Shown: in pieces, positions 33,401-40,832 of the stretch | Layout: each line of letters starts with the position of its first letter | How positions within the stretch are numbered: position 1 is the first letter of the stretch | Assembly (NCBI GenBank): GCA_947579605.1 | Contig: OX388327.1 | Span: forward strand, 10,527,122 to 10,591,121 | Reading direction: 5' to 3' | DNA from: Athripsodes cinereus | Lineage: Eukaryota; Arthropoda; Insecta; Trichoptera; Leptoceridae | Length of the DNA stretch: 64,000 bases | Position numbers and translations under genes: made by a program | Notes under the pieces: model-generated | The model's database searches: none | The model's input: the letters and a program-made list of their open reading frames with translations, nothing else | What the model was told of the DNA's origin: nothing

Positions 33401-33765
33401 CAACTAATAATAACCAATGTTCAGAATTATCTTTTGTGTTTACAAGCATGCGAGAAGTAAATATAATTATGTGGAATATAACATTGATTGGGCACACTGA
33501 AAAGTTACAGCTTTTGACTTAGTGTAGTTTAGTCTGACCTACAGAAATGTGTCTTCTATTTTAGGTAATTGGCAACAGTCAAGCAAATAGTACGGGAGAA
33601 GAAGACGAGGAAGACAGTTTGAAAGACAACATAGAGAATGTCTGCTTGAAGTTCTTACAGGATAATACCGACATCAAAACATTTGTGTGTGATGTCAAAA
33701 AGTTCAAGGAAGGACTAAAACAATTCCCAGAACGTTTTGTACAACCGCCTCAAGTCAAAATATAG
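15485..33765 (+). CDS. NRDC: Nardilysin, M16 family zinc metalloendopeptidase
   Basis: Nineteen exons: 15485-15705, 15949-16204, 16772-16912, 17946-18114, 18437-18648, 19192-19362, 22122-22243, 22776-22896, 23951-24028, 24340-24480, 24670-24799, 25346-25841, 29915-30065, 31088-31221, 31620-31854, 32322-32465, 32669-32805, 32918-33227, 33565-33765. All junctions keep frame, giving 1189 aa, near the vertebrate length. The inverted zinc motif HFVEH is at residues 182-186, with the third ligand Glu expected at 263 (REAIQSE). An Asp/Glu/Ser-rich stretch before it (about 105-155) is the acidic insert that separates nardilysin from insulin-degrading enzyme. The family cleaves N-terminal to Arg in dibasic sites and binds growth-factor precursors. 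Exon 12 adds a Lys-rich insert. The ATG at 15485 gives a basic, hydrophobic N-terminus; a second ATG at 15539 is also plausible. Confidence 0.97.
16455..16550 (-). repeat. Fragment of RTE-like LINE 3' coding end in nardilysin intron 2
   Basis: CCTCATGTCGTGACTTAAG then GGGATAGACAGAGAGAGCG and ACTTCTCTCGCTTCCTTC match, with divergence, the 3' end of the LINE at 44178-45511 in the same orientation. Confidence 0.6.
17195..17286 (+). repeat. CR1/L2-like LINE 3' end with TTA tail in nardilysin intron 3
   Basis: AGCGCCCTTGAGATGG, then AACGGCGCCAAATATAAATT and about seven TTA repeats. This matches the 3' UTR that follows the LINE C-terminal coding fragment ending near 48170. Confidence 0.65.
17290..17430 (+). 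repeat. Diverged Rep-A copy
   Basis: CATCACATCTTCAATTTGTC then GTTATATGCAGTTGGCTACT then TATAATGGTATAA follow the Rep-A order on the plus strand. Confidence 0.45.
17547..17910 (+). repeat. Tandem repeat, 72-bp unit x 5, nardilysin intron 3
   Basis: The word TCACTTGTTCT recurs at 17551, 17623, 17695, 17767 and 17839, exactly 72 bases apart. Units differ by one or two bases. The array ends about 35 bp before the acceptor of exon 4 (17946). Each unit contains a TTTTCCAG word resembling a 3' splice site. Confidence 0.95.
19386..19716 (+). mobile_element. Helitron-like fragment, nardilysin intron 6
   Basis: Contains TCCATAACTTGAGAACGGC then TGAACCGAATCGGCTAATTC, a phrase typical of lepidopteran Helitron-derived repeats, and ends CGGCTGGTAGGAACATCTAG, consistent with a CTAG 3' terminus. 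No Rep/helicase coding sequence. Termini are not proven. Confidence 0.5.
19790..20330. repeat. Imperfect inverted-repeat region (possible MITEs), intron 6
   Basis: AAAAGGAAAAGGAGATGAAT near 20096-20115 is mirrored by ATTCATCTCCTTTTTCCTTT near 20300. A second imperfect pair (around 19830-19870 and 19930-19980) shares ATAAGTATTTTGTTCTA-like arms. These may be nested hairpin elements. No target duplication was found. Confidence 0.4.
20542..21104 (+). repeat. Tandem repeat, 93-bp unit x 6, nardilysin intron 6
   Basis: GGCACAGAAGATGAC recurs at 20548, 20641, 20734, 20827, 20920 and 21013, exactly 93 bases apart. Units are nearly identical, with a GGTACAG/GGTATAG alternation in which units 3 and 5 share the T variant. 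Confidence 0.96.
21524..21717 (+). repeat. Tandem duplication, 102-bp unit x 2, nardilysin intron 6
   Basis: ATGTGATTAAAGTATGAG at 21524 and again at 21626. The copies differ mainly at one C/T site. Confidence 0.9.
22340..22500 (-). repeat. Rep-A copy, near full length, nardilysin intron 7
   Basis: ACCATCACGGTACC, then TGGTAGCCAGTAGACCAACT, CTCCGTGTCAATAAATGAGG, CATTCAGGATTGGTGACATA and GAATTGAAGATGTTTAATAT. It shows both halves of the repeat. Confidence 0.7.
22640..22735 (-). repeat. Rep-A copy, nardilysin intron 7
   Basis: ACCATCACAACATCTCC then GGGTAGCCAGTAGACCAACT then GTCATCCTCTCCTTACCAG. It ends about 40 bp before exon 8. Confidence 0.65.
23450..23697. mobile_element. Foldback MITE, about 250 bp, nardilysin intron 8
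   Basis: An imperfect palindrome. The left arm GAAGAAATATTCGAATGAAT with GCCTTCGT is mirrored by ACGAAGGCATTCATTTGAAT with ATTTCTTC around a short spacer near 23555-23570. The outer parts (TAGTAGGATGCGAAC versus TTCACATCCTACTATT) also pair. The right arm carries extra copies of TTGATTGATGA. Confidence 0.7.
25912..26102. repeat. Two Rep-A copies head to head, nardilysin intron 12
   Basis: A minus-strand half (CCAGTAGACCAACTGCATG) is followed immediately by a plus-strand half (TTATGCAGCCAGTCTGCTAG and GGGATATGCTGTGATGG), making an inverted pair. Confidence 0.55.
27376..29718 (+). repeat. Tandem array, 78-bp unit x 30, nardilysin intron 12
   Basis: The unit (starting GAATAAGACATTTAACATG) repeats every 78 bases from 27392 to at least 29654 with no indel. 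The only frequent difference is T/G at unit position 53 (CCTTAATG or CCTGAATG), G in 10 of 30 copies; one copy has TTAAATTC. The first 64 bases correspond to the 5' part of Rep-A, and the last unit runs directly into the rest of a Rep-A copy. The G variant removes a stop codon, so runs of it create 122- and 96-codon open frames that are repeat artefacts, not genes. Confidence 0.98.
29719..29790 (+). repeat. Rep-A 3' part downstream of the 78-bp array
   Basis: CATTGGTACAGAAAAG, then CTTGCATGTTTGTTCTGCTG, GCTACCTCACATGTAGG and AATGCTGTC continue Rep-A where the array stops. Confidence 0.7.
30272..30315 (-). ncRNA. Hammerhead-ribozyme-like motif (candidate)
   Basis: Read on the minus strand. 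Stem I is ATTATTA with TAATAAT (7 bp). The core CTGAAGA fits CUGANGA. Stem II is GGAC/GTCC around GTAT with one extra U beside the core. GAAA is followed by AAGCTT, a 3-bp self-complementary helix III with no loop. Type I hammerheads of Penelope-like elements have such a minimal helix III and are thought to act as dimers. The cleavage triplet would be UUU, a weak one. It lies in nardilysin intron 13, antisense to the gene. No Penelope protein remains nearby. Confidence 0.4.
30573..30803. repeat. Inverted repeat pair in nardilysin intron 13
   Basis: TGACCTTTTTTGCATTTATG near 30575 is mirrored by CATAAATGCAAAAAAAGGTC near 30785, separated by about 180 bp that ends in an AAATAAATAAAT tract. Possibly part of the same retroelement debris as the hammerhead-like motif. 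Confidence 0.5.
30933..31070 (+). repeat. LINE 3'-end fragment (family T), nardilysin intron 13
   Basis: GGTTAGATGGAAGAAATCAC, then TTATAGTGATAATCTCGCCA and a TAAATAAATAAATAAATAAG tail that stops 17 bp before exon 14. Related to 41757-41905 and 3764-3893. Confidence 0.7.
31313..31425 (-). repeat. Rep-A copy, nardilysin intron 14
   Basis: ACCATCCCATCATGGTAGG, then AAGTAGGTTAGCCAGCAGA and ACATGCAAGCTGCCATCTCC. Confidence 0.6.
32503..32552 (-). repeat. Rep-A fragment, nardilysin intron 16
   Basis: ATACCATTACAGCATCTCA and CAAGTAGGATAGCTGGT match one end of the repeat. Confidence 0.4.
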
Positions 33766-34995
33766 TCAATTATTACTATTTCTGCACTTATCAATATATA
33801 AATAGCATTAGTGTTGCTCATATTCTGAGAAACAGTTTGGAATTCATTGTGTATTGGTGCTTATGAAATTAAATTTGTAGTTTGGTTAAGTTTATGTGGT
33901 TGGTAGGTCAAAATAATCAGTAGCCAAAAGGAGTCTTGAACATCCGAGTGAAAAATCCATTGTGTGCTATCAATTTACTCCATGTTCACTATATAAGCTA
34001 TCATTTAGTTAATATAGTAACATTTCTTGTTTATTGGCATTCAATTAAAATAGATTACATTGATTTTTCATTGTGCATACTTTAAAACTCACAACAGTAT
34101 TTTCTGAGATGGTATCATTATTTGCACCTCATGATGTGAGCTTGGACACAATGAACTTTTTGTGAAATTACAATAATTATATTATTTGAAGAGTTTGCTT
34201 ATTTTTTATTCTTAGTTCAAATTAATTCATACACATTTTTTACAACACATTTATGATTGAATCATAAATATATAATGTGCAATAATAAATGTTAGTTACA
34301 CAAAGCGATAATACAATCTGAATCATGGGCACAACATAGCATTAATAACTATATTAAATGCATATTTCTTTTGTTTTATTAAATTTTTAATTTTTTACAT
34401 GTTTGCAGTATTTGTTAATTTGAGTAGTGCCTTAATATTCTATATTAATGTCATCTAATTAAAACCAGTTGCCCCAGTACAAGTTTTGTTGAAGTTTAGG
34501 TTATAAAGAAGTTAACGAAAGTGATATTAAAAGGAAGCGTACTTTACGACAATTCACTAAGATGAAAATTCTTACTAGGTTTTAAGATCAAGACAATAAT
34601 TTTTAAAATCCCAGTAACCACAAATTGTATACCTCAACTGACAACGAACTTCAGTTTCTTATTAATCAATTTTGTAAAAAGGTCTATTACTATTGTAGCT
34701 ATTATTGACATATTCTATATCAACTGCTATACAATATGGCTACTGATGATGTATGAAGAAGTTAACATAATATGATCAACAGAATCAAAAACATACATAA
34801 CAAGGCCATGTCCTTTTTGAAAATACTTGCCATCTAATAAAGTGAGTGTTAGGATGTTGTCTCTTTCTAAGACGTATTACTATATATTATATATTTATTA
34901 TACTATAATTATACGATTTTAATATGTACTGGTGATATGTTGGAAAGCGACACCACGCTAACACTTTGCCACTCACATGGTATGCTTTATTTTTT

Positions 34996-35137
34996 CATAG
35001 AAATTTAGACCTTATTACGCCAGAGGAAAGCATATTTTTGCTTGAAATTTGTCAAAAAATGTACAGTCTTGTTATGTATAATGTGTTTGAGCAAAATCAA
35101 CACCCGCCAAGAGAAACTTATTTCATTTGGGTAATTT
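34996..35137 (+). other. Possible orphan exon (unidentified)
   Basis: After TTTTTCATAG, an open stretch of about 47 codons encodes a plausible globular segment (ITPEESIFLLEICQKMYSLV, then NVFEQNQHPPRETYFIW) and stops at GGG|GTAATT, a usable donor. Composition looks protein-like rather than random. It has no partner exons here, and no family was recognised. It could be a relic of a gene or transposon. Confidence 0.25.
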
Positions 35138-35684
35138 ATCATTTATTATTTCTTTAAATTGTTAGAGGATAGTAAATAGATATGATTGTTCACTACTTGT
35201 GTTCATAGTGATTAAAATAACAGGTCGACATTGAAAATAAATGGATGTATTTATACACTAATTTATTAAATTGTATTTCAACATAGATTTATATCACTTA
35301 GTTGTGGTGTGATTATCCCATAATAAATACTAAGTAGATCTTCTTTACAAATTTTTACCCATTTAAAAGCAATTTGTGATGAATAACTAATATTGTCAAT
35401 CAATTATCTAGGTAATAAATTAAATTTGGAATGAAAATTCTTGGATGTTTTACTGTTATTTTAACAAATCCTCGGTAGTATCAGCAGTAGCGGTTCCTCT
35501 TTAAAATATTGTTGATGCATTGCACTCCCTTAATAAATTCAATAAGCATGTATATCTTATTCTTTTATTTAGTGAGTGGTTATTTATTTTGTAAAATTCT
35601 ATATTAACTTATGTAAAAACACAAATGGTTTAGATTTTAATAAGTAATAAGAATAACAATTTATTGATCAAAAACTCATAAGCG

Positions 35685-35895
35685 ATTGGTGAGCTTATTT
35701 GCCTGGAGGCAATATCTTCCAGCTAACCAAAATAATGTATGATATTATATTGACGATAATAATAATAATAATAAAAAACTTTATTGCACAAAAAAATAAA
35801 GAAAGTAAACAATGTAAACTACACATATAAATTTTGTGCAATGGGTGAGTTTATCGCAGAAGCTCGATATCTTCCAACTAACAATGTGTCTACAA
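35685..35895 (-). repeat. LINE 3'-UTR fragments (family B)
   Basis: Two related pieces. One contains GCCTGGAGGCAATATCTTCC; the other contains ATGGGTGAGTTTATCGCAGA, AGCTCGATATCTTCC and a TAA-rich tail read on the minus strand (AATAATAATAATAA at 35757-35772). Similar sequence occurs at 45697-45760 and 46945-47097. Confidence 0.6.
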
Positions 35896-36059
35896 AAGTA
35901 GTAAAACCTAAACCATTTGTGTTTTTTGCATAAGCTTATATCTTTTTCATCCCCGGTTATCCCGTGGAGTCTCCAGTAAAGAATAGATCTCCCACCTTTT
36001 TCTGTTACTTTTCGAGTGTACTGTATGAAACAGATATTAGTAAAACATCACTGTTAACA

Positions 36060-36188
36060 CATTTTATATCTTCAGTCCAGCGATGAGGTATGGACTTGTA
36101 TTGGTATGAAGAGGATAACTTGCATATTTTTGTTACACGCAGTTAGTCTACTGGCTACCCCACTAGTGGAGAATGGTGTGATATGAAT
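36060..36188 (+). repeat. Rep-A copy
   Basis: ATATCTTCAGTCCAGCGATG, AGAGGATAACTTGCATATT, GTTAGTCTACTGGCTACCCC and AGAATGGTGTGATATG. Confidence 0.65.
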
Positions 36189-36213
36189 AAAAATTAATTA
36201 ATCTTTTTCATCT

Positions 36214-36477
36214 GCTTTCCATGTGTAATACTTCAAAAATACATTATTTTTTAAACTATTCAGGACATCTTTATTTGTTATCATGGCTGAGAAACAAGAA
36301 AGGAAATCACTGTTTTCTACATGATCATATTTTTTTTATAATTCCGCTTTCCATGTGTAATACTTCAAAAATACATTATTTTTTAAACTATTCAGGACAT
36401 CTTTATTTGTTATCATGGCTGAGAAACAAGAAAGGAAATCACTGTTTTCTACATGACCATATTTTTTTTATAATTCC
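36214..36477 (+). repeat. Tandem duplication, 132-bp unit x 2
   Basis: GCTTTCCATGTGTAATACTT begins at 36214 and again at 36346. The copies differ at one base in CATGATCAT/CATGACCAT. The 90-codon open frame that crosses both copies is a product of the duplication. Confidence 0.95.
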
Positions 36478-36865
36478 ACCGCTCACCCATTAAACCTGCG
36501 TACCTACCAGTTGTCTCCAGATCAAGGTGTATTAAGTCTCAATTGACATTTAAAATCTTTGGCATATTATATACATCCTTTCATTCGAGGTAGGCAGAAA
36601 GGACCAAATGCCACTTAGTCCAATGGTCCAATCCTTGTATACCTATACTTTTCAAAATCTTTAAGTATTAATATAAGCCAAGATTTTACTGCCCTGCACT
36701 TAATCTGTGCTGTAAATATAATTATACTAAAGTTGATTGATAACTTGGTAACAGACGAACTTAAATTTATCTTCAAACACTCGAAAGAATAGATATAAGT
36801 ATTAGTTTATCAATAAAACTTTTTTTATGTTAGGAGAATGTCCTGTAAAAGACAGGTGTTCGAAA

Positions 36866-37035
36866 AAATTAAGACATTTTACATCTTAAATTCAGCGATG
36901 AGGTTTGCCATCCATCCTGAATGTCTTGGTTTTATATTGGCAAGGAGAGGACAACTTGCATGTTGGTTATATGCAGCTGGTCTGCTGATATCCCCACTTG
37001 TGGGATATTCCGTAATGGTATAGTAGTAGTAGTAG
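36866..37035 (+). repeat. Rep-A copy, best full-length example
   Basis: Starts ATTAAGACATTTTACATC, continues ATTCAGCGATGAGG, GTCTTGGTTTTATATTGGC, AGGAGAGGACAACTTGCATG, GCAGCTGGTCTGCTGATATC and GTAATGGTATAG, and ends in TAGTAGTAGTAG. The trinucleotide tail suggests retroposition (SINE-like), but convincing polymerase III A and B boxes are lacking. Confidence 0.75.
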
Positions 37036-37417
37036 AAGTGTACTTTGCTAAAATATAGAAGTCTTTTAAATTGTTTCGGCTTCCACCGATTTCAGTAATA
37101 TCGCTATAGAGTAGTCTATTTCACATTAATTTCACTTAAATCTAATTATTTTTTAATGCATCTGCAAATAGTTTACCTACCTACTCATATTTTTTTAGAA
37201 TGAGACCAAAGTAAAAAAACAAAATAACAGATGAATCTATGGTCAAGTGACATTTTTGTCTATGATTACAGTACTGTCAAAAATTACTCCAAAACTGGAG
37301 AGGTTTGTTTACATTTTATTATTATTATTAAATAGTTATTTAGTTAAATTGTATTCTCAGACATTTTGTGCACAAAGATATTGTTAAATCTATGATTACA
37401 CAATTCCACTTCACATA

Positions 37418-40303
37418 ATGGAGTCTTCTTTATTGAATGTCAATTATCCTATAAAAATATCTAAGAAACATCATATCTCAAGCACTTGTCTGATTTGTGA
37501 TGGAAGAAATAATCTCCAAGCTTTGACTTCTTCCTGCTTCATAAAATTAAAGGAAGATATATCATTCAAAGATATGTTTTTGAAATGCTACAATATGGAC
37601 GTAAGTAATTTGACGATGTTTTAAATAAATTTGTCATTCATAATTTGTAAACATTTACTGTTTATTTCTTATATAGCCATTCTTCAATATAATTTTAAAT
37701 TTATTTCAACCATTTAAATTTAGCAAAAAATCTTTTTCATGTACAATCATAAACCGATTGAAATTACACAACTGTATAGTCAGTAGCAGGAATAAAACCT
37801 CGTACCTCTTTTTCAAAGCCTTAGTACAGTTTTTTATTTATACCTATCTGCTTGATTAATTCATCTGGTTTCCCCAATCTAGTAATTTATGGTTATACTT
37901 GATATAATAAATATTATATTTGTTTTCCAGATTCAATGTGATAATAAATGTATTGTTCCTGAGATATGCAGGGAGTGCGTCACAAAACTGCAAGACGCCT
38001 ACATGTTCAGAAAAAAAATAGAAAATATTGCTTGTGATCATAGAACACTTATATACAAATATGGTGAGTTTTGTATTCTACATGTCACTTATATGTCACT
38101 AATTGAGGATGGAATGGGTTAGGAACTTTTCTGACCACAATCGCAGATTTAGCAGCAGCATCCGCTAAGTCTTTTCCCTCTATTCCTCAGTGGAAAGAAG
38201 CCCACAATAGCACTATGTTGACATTGGTTGAATTGAAATCATAAATAGTGCTTTTTATTTCGCATAGAAGACGTTTATTAACATTCTTAAACATGTTCGG
38301 AATATAAGGAATCTAAAAACACTTAAGATATTTTGTGTACCTTGATTATTCCATGCTTCCTTTGGAGCCATGATCTCTGCTGTAAAGATGTATGGGGAAG
38401 GTATTTGCAATAGTTCCTTAATTTTTAGTTGAGATACACAGACACTCAAACCAAAATTTTCTCTTGTTATTGATTTTGTTGAGATATCCATCTAAATTTG
38501 TATATAAGATGGATTTTCCGATAGGAATACAGAAAAAAATATGTTTGACAACGGGGTGGATTGTGCAATATATATAATATAAATAACAACGTTATACAGA
38601 AATTAATACACCCACATTCCTAAATTACTTAACCGTGCTGCATGTTTAGCGGAGGAAGACGTAATAAATAAAGTCATTGTTGTTTCTTATATCTTGATTA
38701 CTTTTTCAGTGAATCACAACAAAATGTTGGTAAACATACTCACTCACTTAAGAAATACAAAATCAGAAGATGATAAACCTCTTAGTGATTTAAATTTAGA
38801 AAGGAAAATAAAATCTGATATTATTGAGAGATTAAAGAAAACTAACAAGATTCATTATCGTAGTTGTTCAATTCAAAAAATTGAAACAATGAATGGTAAC
38901 ATAAAAAAGAAATACAAAGCCAAAGAAAAGAAAGCAAAACCTAAAAATTGTAACAGCAAAATATCAAATATTATCAATAATACTAATTCACTTGGTGATA
39001 AAATGTTTGATGACATGGATATATTATGGGATAAAGACTTTTTAAATGACGTGGATAATATAAGTTGCAGTTCTGTCAATTCAGATGATATCAACGTAGC
39101 AACTGGTTTCAATAAACATCCAGAAACTAAAAAGAAGGAAATGTTACTGATCCCGGCATTGCAGTATTCTGCTACATCTTGTCCTTTGTGTGGTATGGTC
39201 CCTAACTCCAAGCAGTCACTCCTGAGACATTATTATGACACTCACTTTCCTTCTTTCTTGTGTCACCTATGTGGCTATAGTACAACTTTACCAGAGAGTT
39301 TTAACAGTCACATGAAAACTCACAGAGGTGTAAAATACCCATGTTCGTCCTGTTCTAAAGTATTCTCTTCACCAATAACTCGTTACCACCATGAGAAAGC
39401 CATTCACCGGAAAATCCCTATGTTCAACTGCAACATCTGTGATGCAACATTCTCACACAGTGTCATCAGGAGAAAGCATATGTTTGAGAAACACGGAGTG
39501 GAGTGCCGTAACCACCCCTGTAGTGAATGTGGGAAAATATTCTACAGCGAACACAGACTTTCAGTTCATGTTAAGAGGTCCCATCTCCACTATAGACCCT
39601 TCCATTGCACTCAGTGCTCTCAGAGTTTCTTTCAAATGTGTCATCTTAGAGAGCACATGACTAAACACACAGGTATTTTATTTTGATTACATCAATTTAG
39701 GTATAGATTGATTTTTAATCTCTAAAGGAACATGCTTGTTCAAGATCTATGAGCTTAAAAAAATGTCTAAAGAAAATGAATAATGGTATCATGTTTGTTT
39801 TTGTTCTTAATTAAACATCACATTGTGTAAGAATATACTTATAGTATTATACATTCATGTTATTAATAAATTAAAATACCACTGGCATACAAAATATTTT
39901 TACAATCATACTCCTGTGTCTTGACCAAGCTAAAGTGAATAAAAAAAAAATGTTCTGAAGCAGTCACGGCCATAGTCTTAATAATGATTATTGTTGTTTT
40001 ATGGGTAAGGCTATGATTAAACAGTCATTTTTTGAACAAATGGTTTAAAATGTTTCAGGCGCCAAAGATTTCCATTGCAATGAGTGTGGAAAGTACTTTT
40101 CTCGGCGAGGTTGTCTCCGTGAACATCTTAAGATACATAACAATGTGAGGAACTTCATGTGCCACCTCTGCCACAAGACATTTATACAGAGGGTCTCCCT
40201 CAAGACACACATTAAAACACATCATAAACAAGATGCAGAGACTGCGAGTGGAGTGACTGTAATCAATAATATTAAATTCATTAATATAAGTCATCATCAA
40301 TAA
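37418..40303 (+). CDS. ZAD-domain C2H2 zinc-finger protein (gene 4)
   Basis: Exons 37418-37600, 37931-38063, 38710-39672 and 40059-40303 (intron phases 0, 1, 1) give 507 aa. ZAD cysteines are CLIC at 24-27 and CREC at 74-77, split by intron 1 as in the gene at 2740. A Lys-rich then acidic linker follows. There are eight C2H2 fingers: CPLC, CHLCGY, CSSC, CNIC, CSEC and CTQC in exon 3; CNEC and CHLC in exon 4. All eight keep complete zinc ligands, unlike its relative. Shared intron phases, finger number and the CPLC...LCHxCGY beginning support paralogy with gene 1. Predicted nuclear DNA-binding regulator with unknown target. An AATAAA hexamer overlaps the stop codon, so the 3' UTR may be very short. 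The next gene begins only 530 bp downstream. Confidence 0.92.
38118..38495 (-). pseudogene. RNase H domain remnant of a LINE, intron 2 of gene 4
   Basis: Minus-strand translation gives an RNase H-like fragment (FGLSVCVSQLKIKE, SPYIFTAEIMA). After a damaged middle comes the C-terminal motif region (IVLLWASFH, stop, GIEGKDLADAAAKSAI), which resembles the HxGIxGNExAD block. I- and R1-type LINEs carry such domains. Internal stops show it is dead. Confidence 0.65.
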
Positions 40304-40832
40304 AATCATGGCTTTACATTTTATACTGTTTTGATGAAATTATAATCTAGTGTGTAATTATATTTACCAAATATATTGTGTTTCGCGCCATTTCAGCGTT
40401 TTATTTCATATGAACCAAACCTTTTTTTACTTTACAAAAACTTTTAATGTCGCTGATATAAGTTTGCCAAAATATAAAAGTTTAATTTATGAGATGGGAA
40501 TTTCCCCGTGAAATTAGGAAAATATTTAAATATCGCGCCAAAAAAATATATATATTTTACCGACTGGCAACTCTACCGTCTAGAACGACAAAAATTACTT
40601 TTTCGCGTTTATGTTGATGGTTCGTGATTGTTTCTGTTCTGCGGATATTTGAGAATTTAATACAGATTTTAATTTCAATTCAGAGTGCTTTATATCGCAA
40701 TAAGTTTAGAAAATGTAGATTGTGTTGTTTTTTGTTTGACATTTGCCACAGGACCCGCTTGAAGTGTTAAATTATCGTAAAAATCTTCATACGTAAAACA
40801 AGGACAGAACAAAATTCTCATATCATTTCAAA
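40304..40832. promoter_or_regulatory. Short spacer between two zinc-finger genes
   Basis: Must hold the end of one transcript and the promoter of the next. GT-rich sequence near 40346 could serve as a downstream polyadenylation element. TTTCGCGCC (40381) and AATATCGCGCC (40530) are repeated GC-containing words in an AT-rich setting and could be factor sites; this is inference. Confidence 0.35.

Larger units (their letters stand above)
33766..37417. other. Intergenic region nardilysin to gene 4
   Basis: Begins with the nardilysin 3' UTR; AATAAA at 34284 is a candidate poly(A) signal. It contains a possible orphan exon (34996-35137), LINE tails (35685-35895), a 132-bp tandem duplication (36214-36477) and two Rep-A copies. 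The rest is AT-rich without a supportable gene. Confidence 0.55.

Noticed and set aside
36221..36493. 90-codon duplicated protein
   Set aside because: It is created by the 132-bp tandem duplication, and the unit has no coding features.
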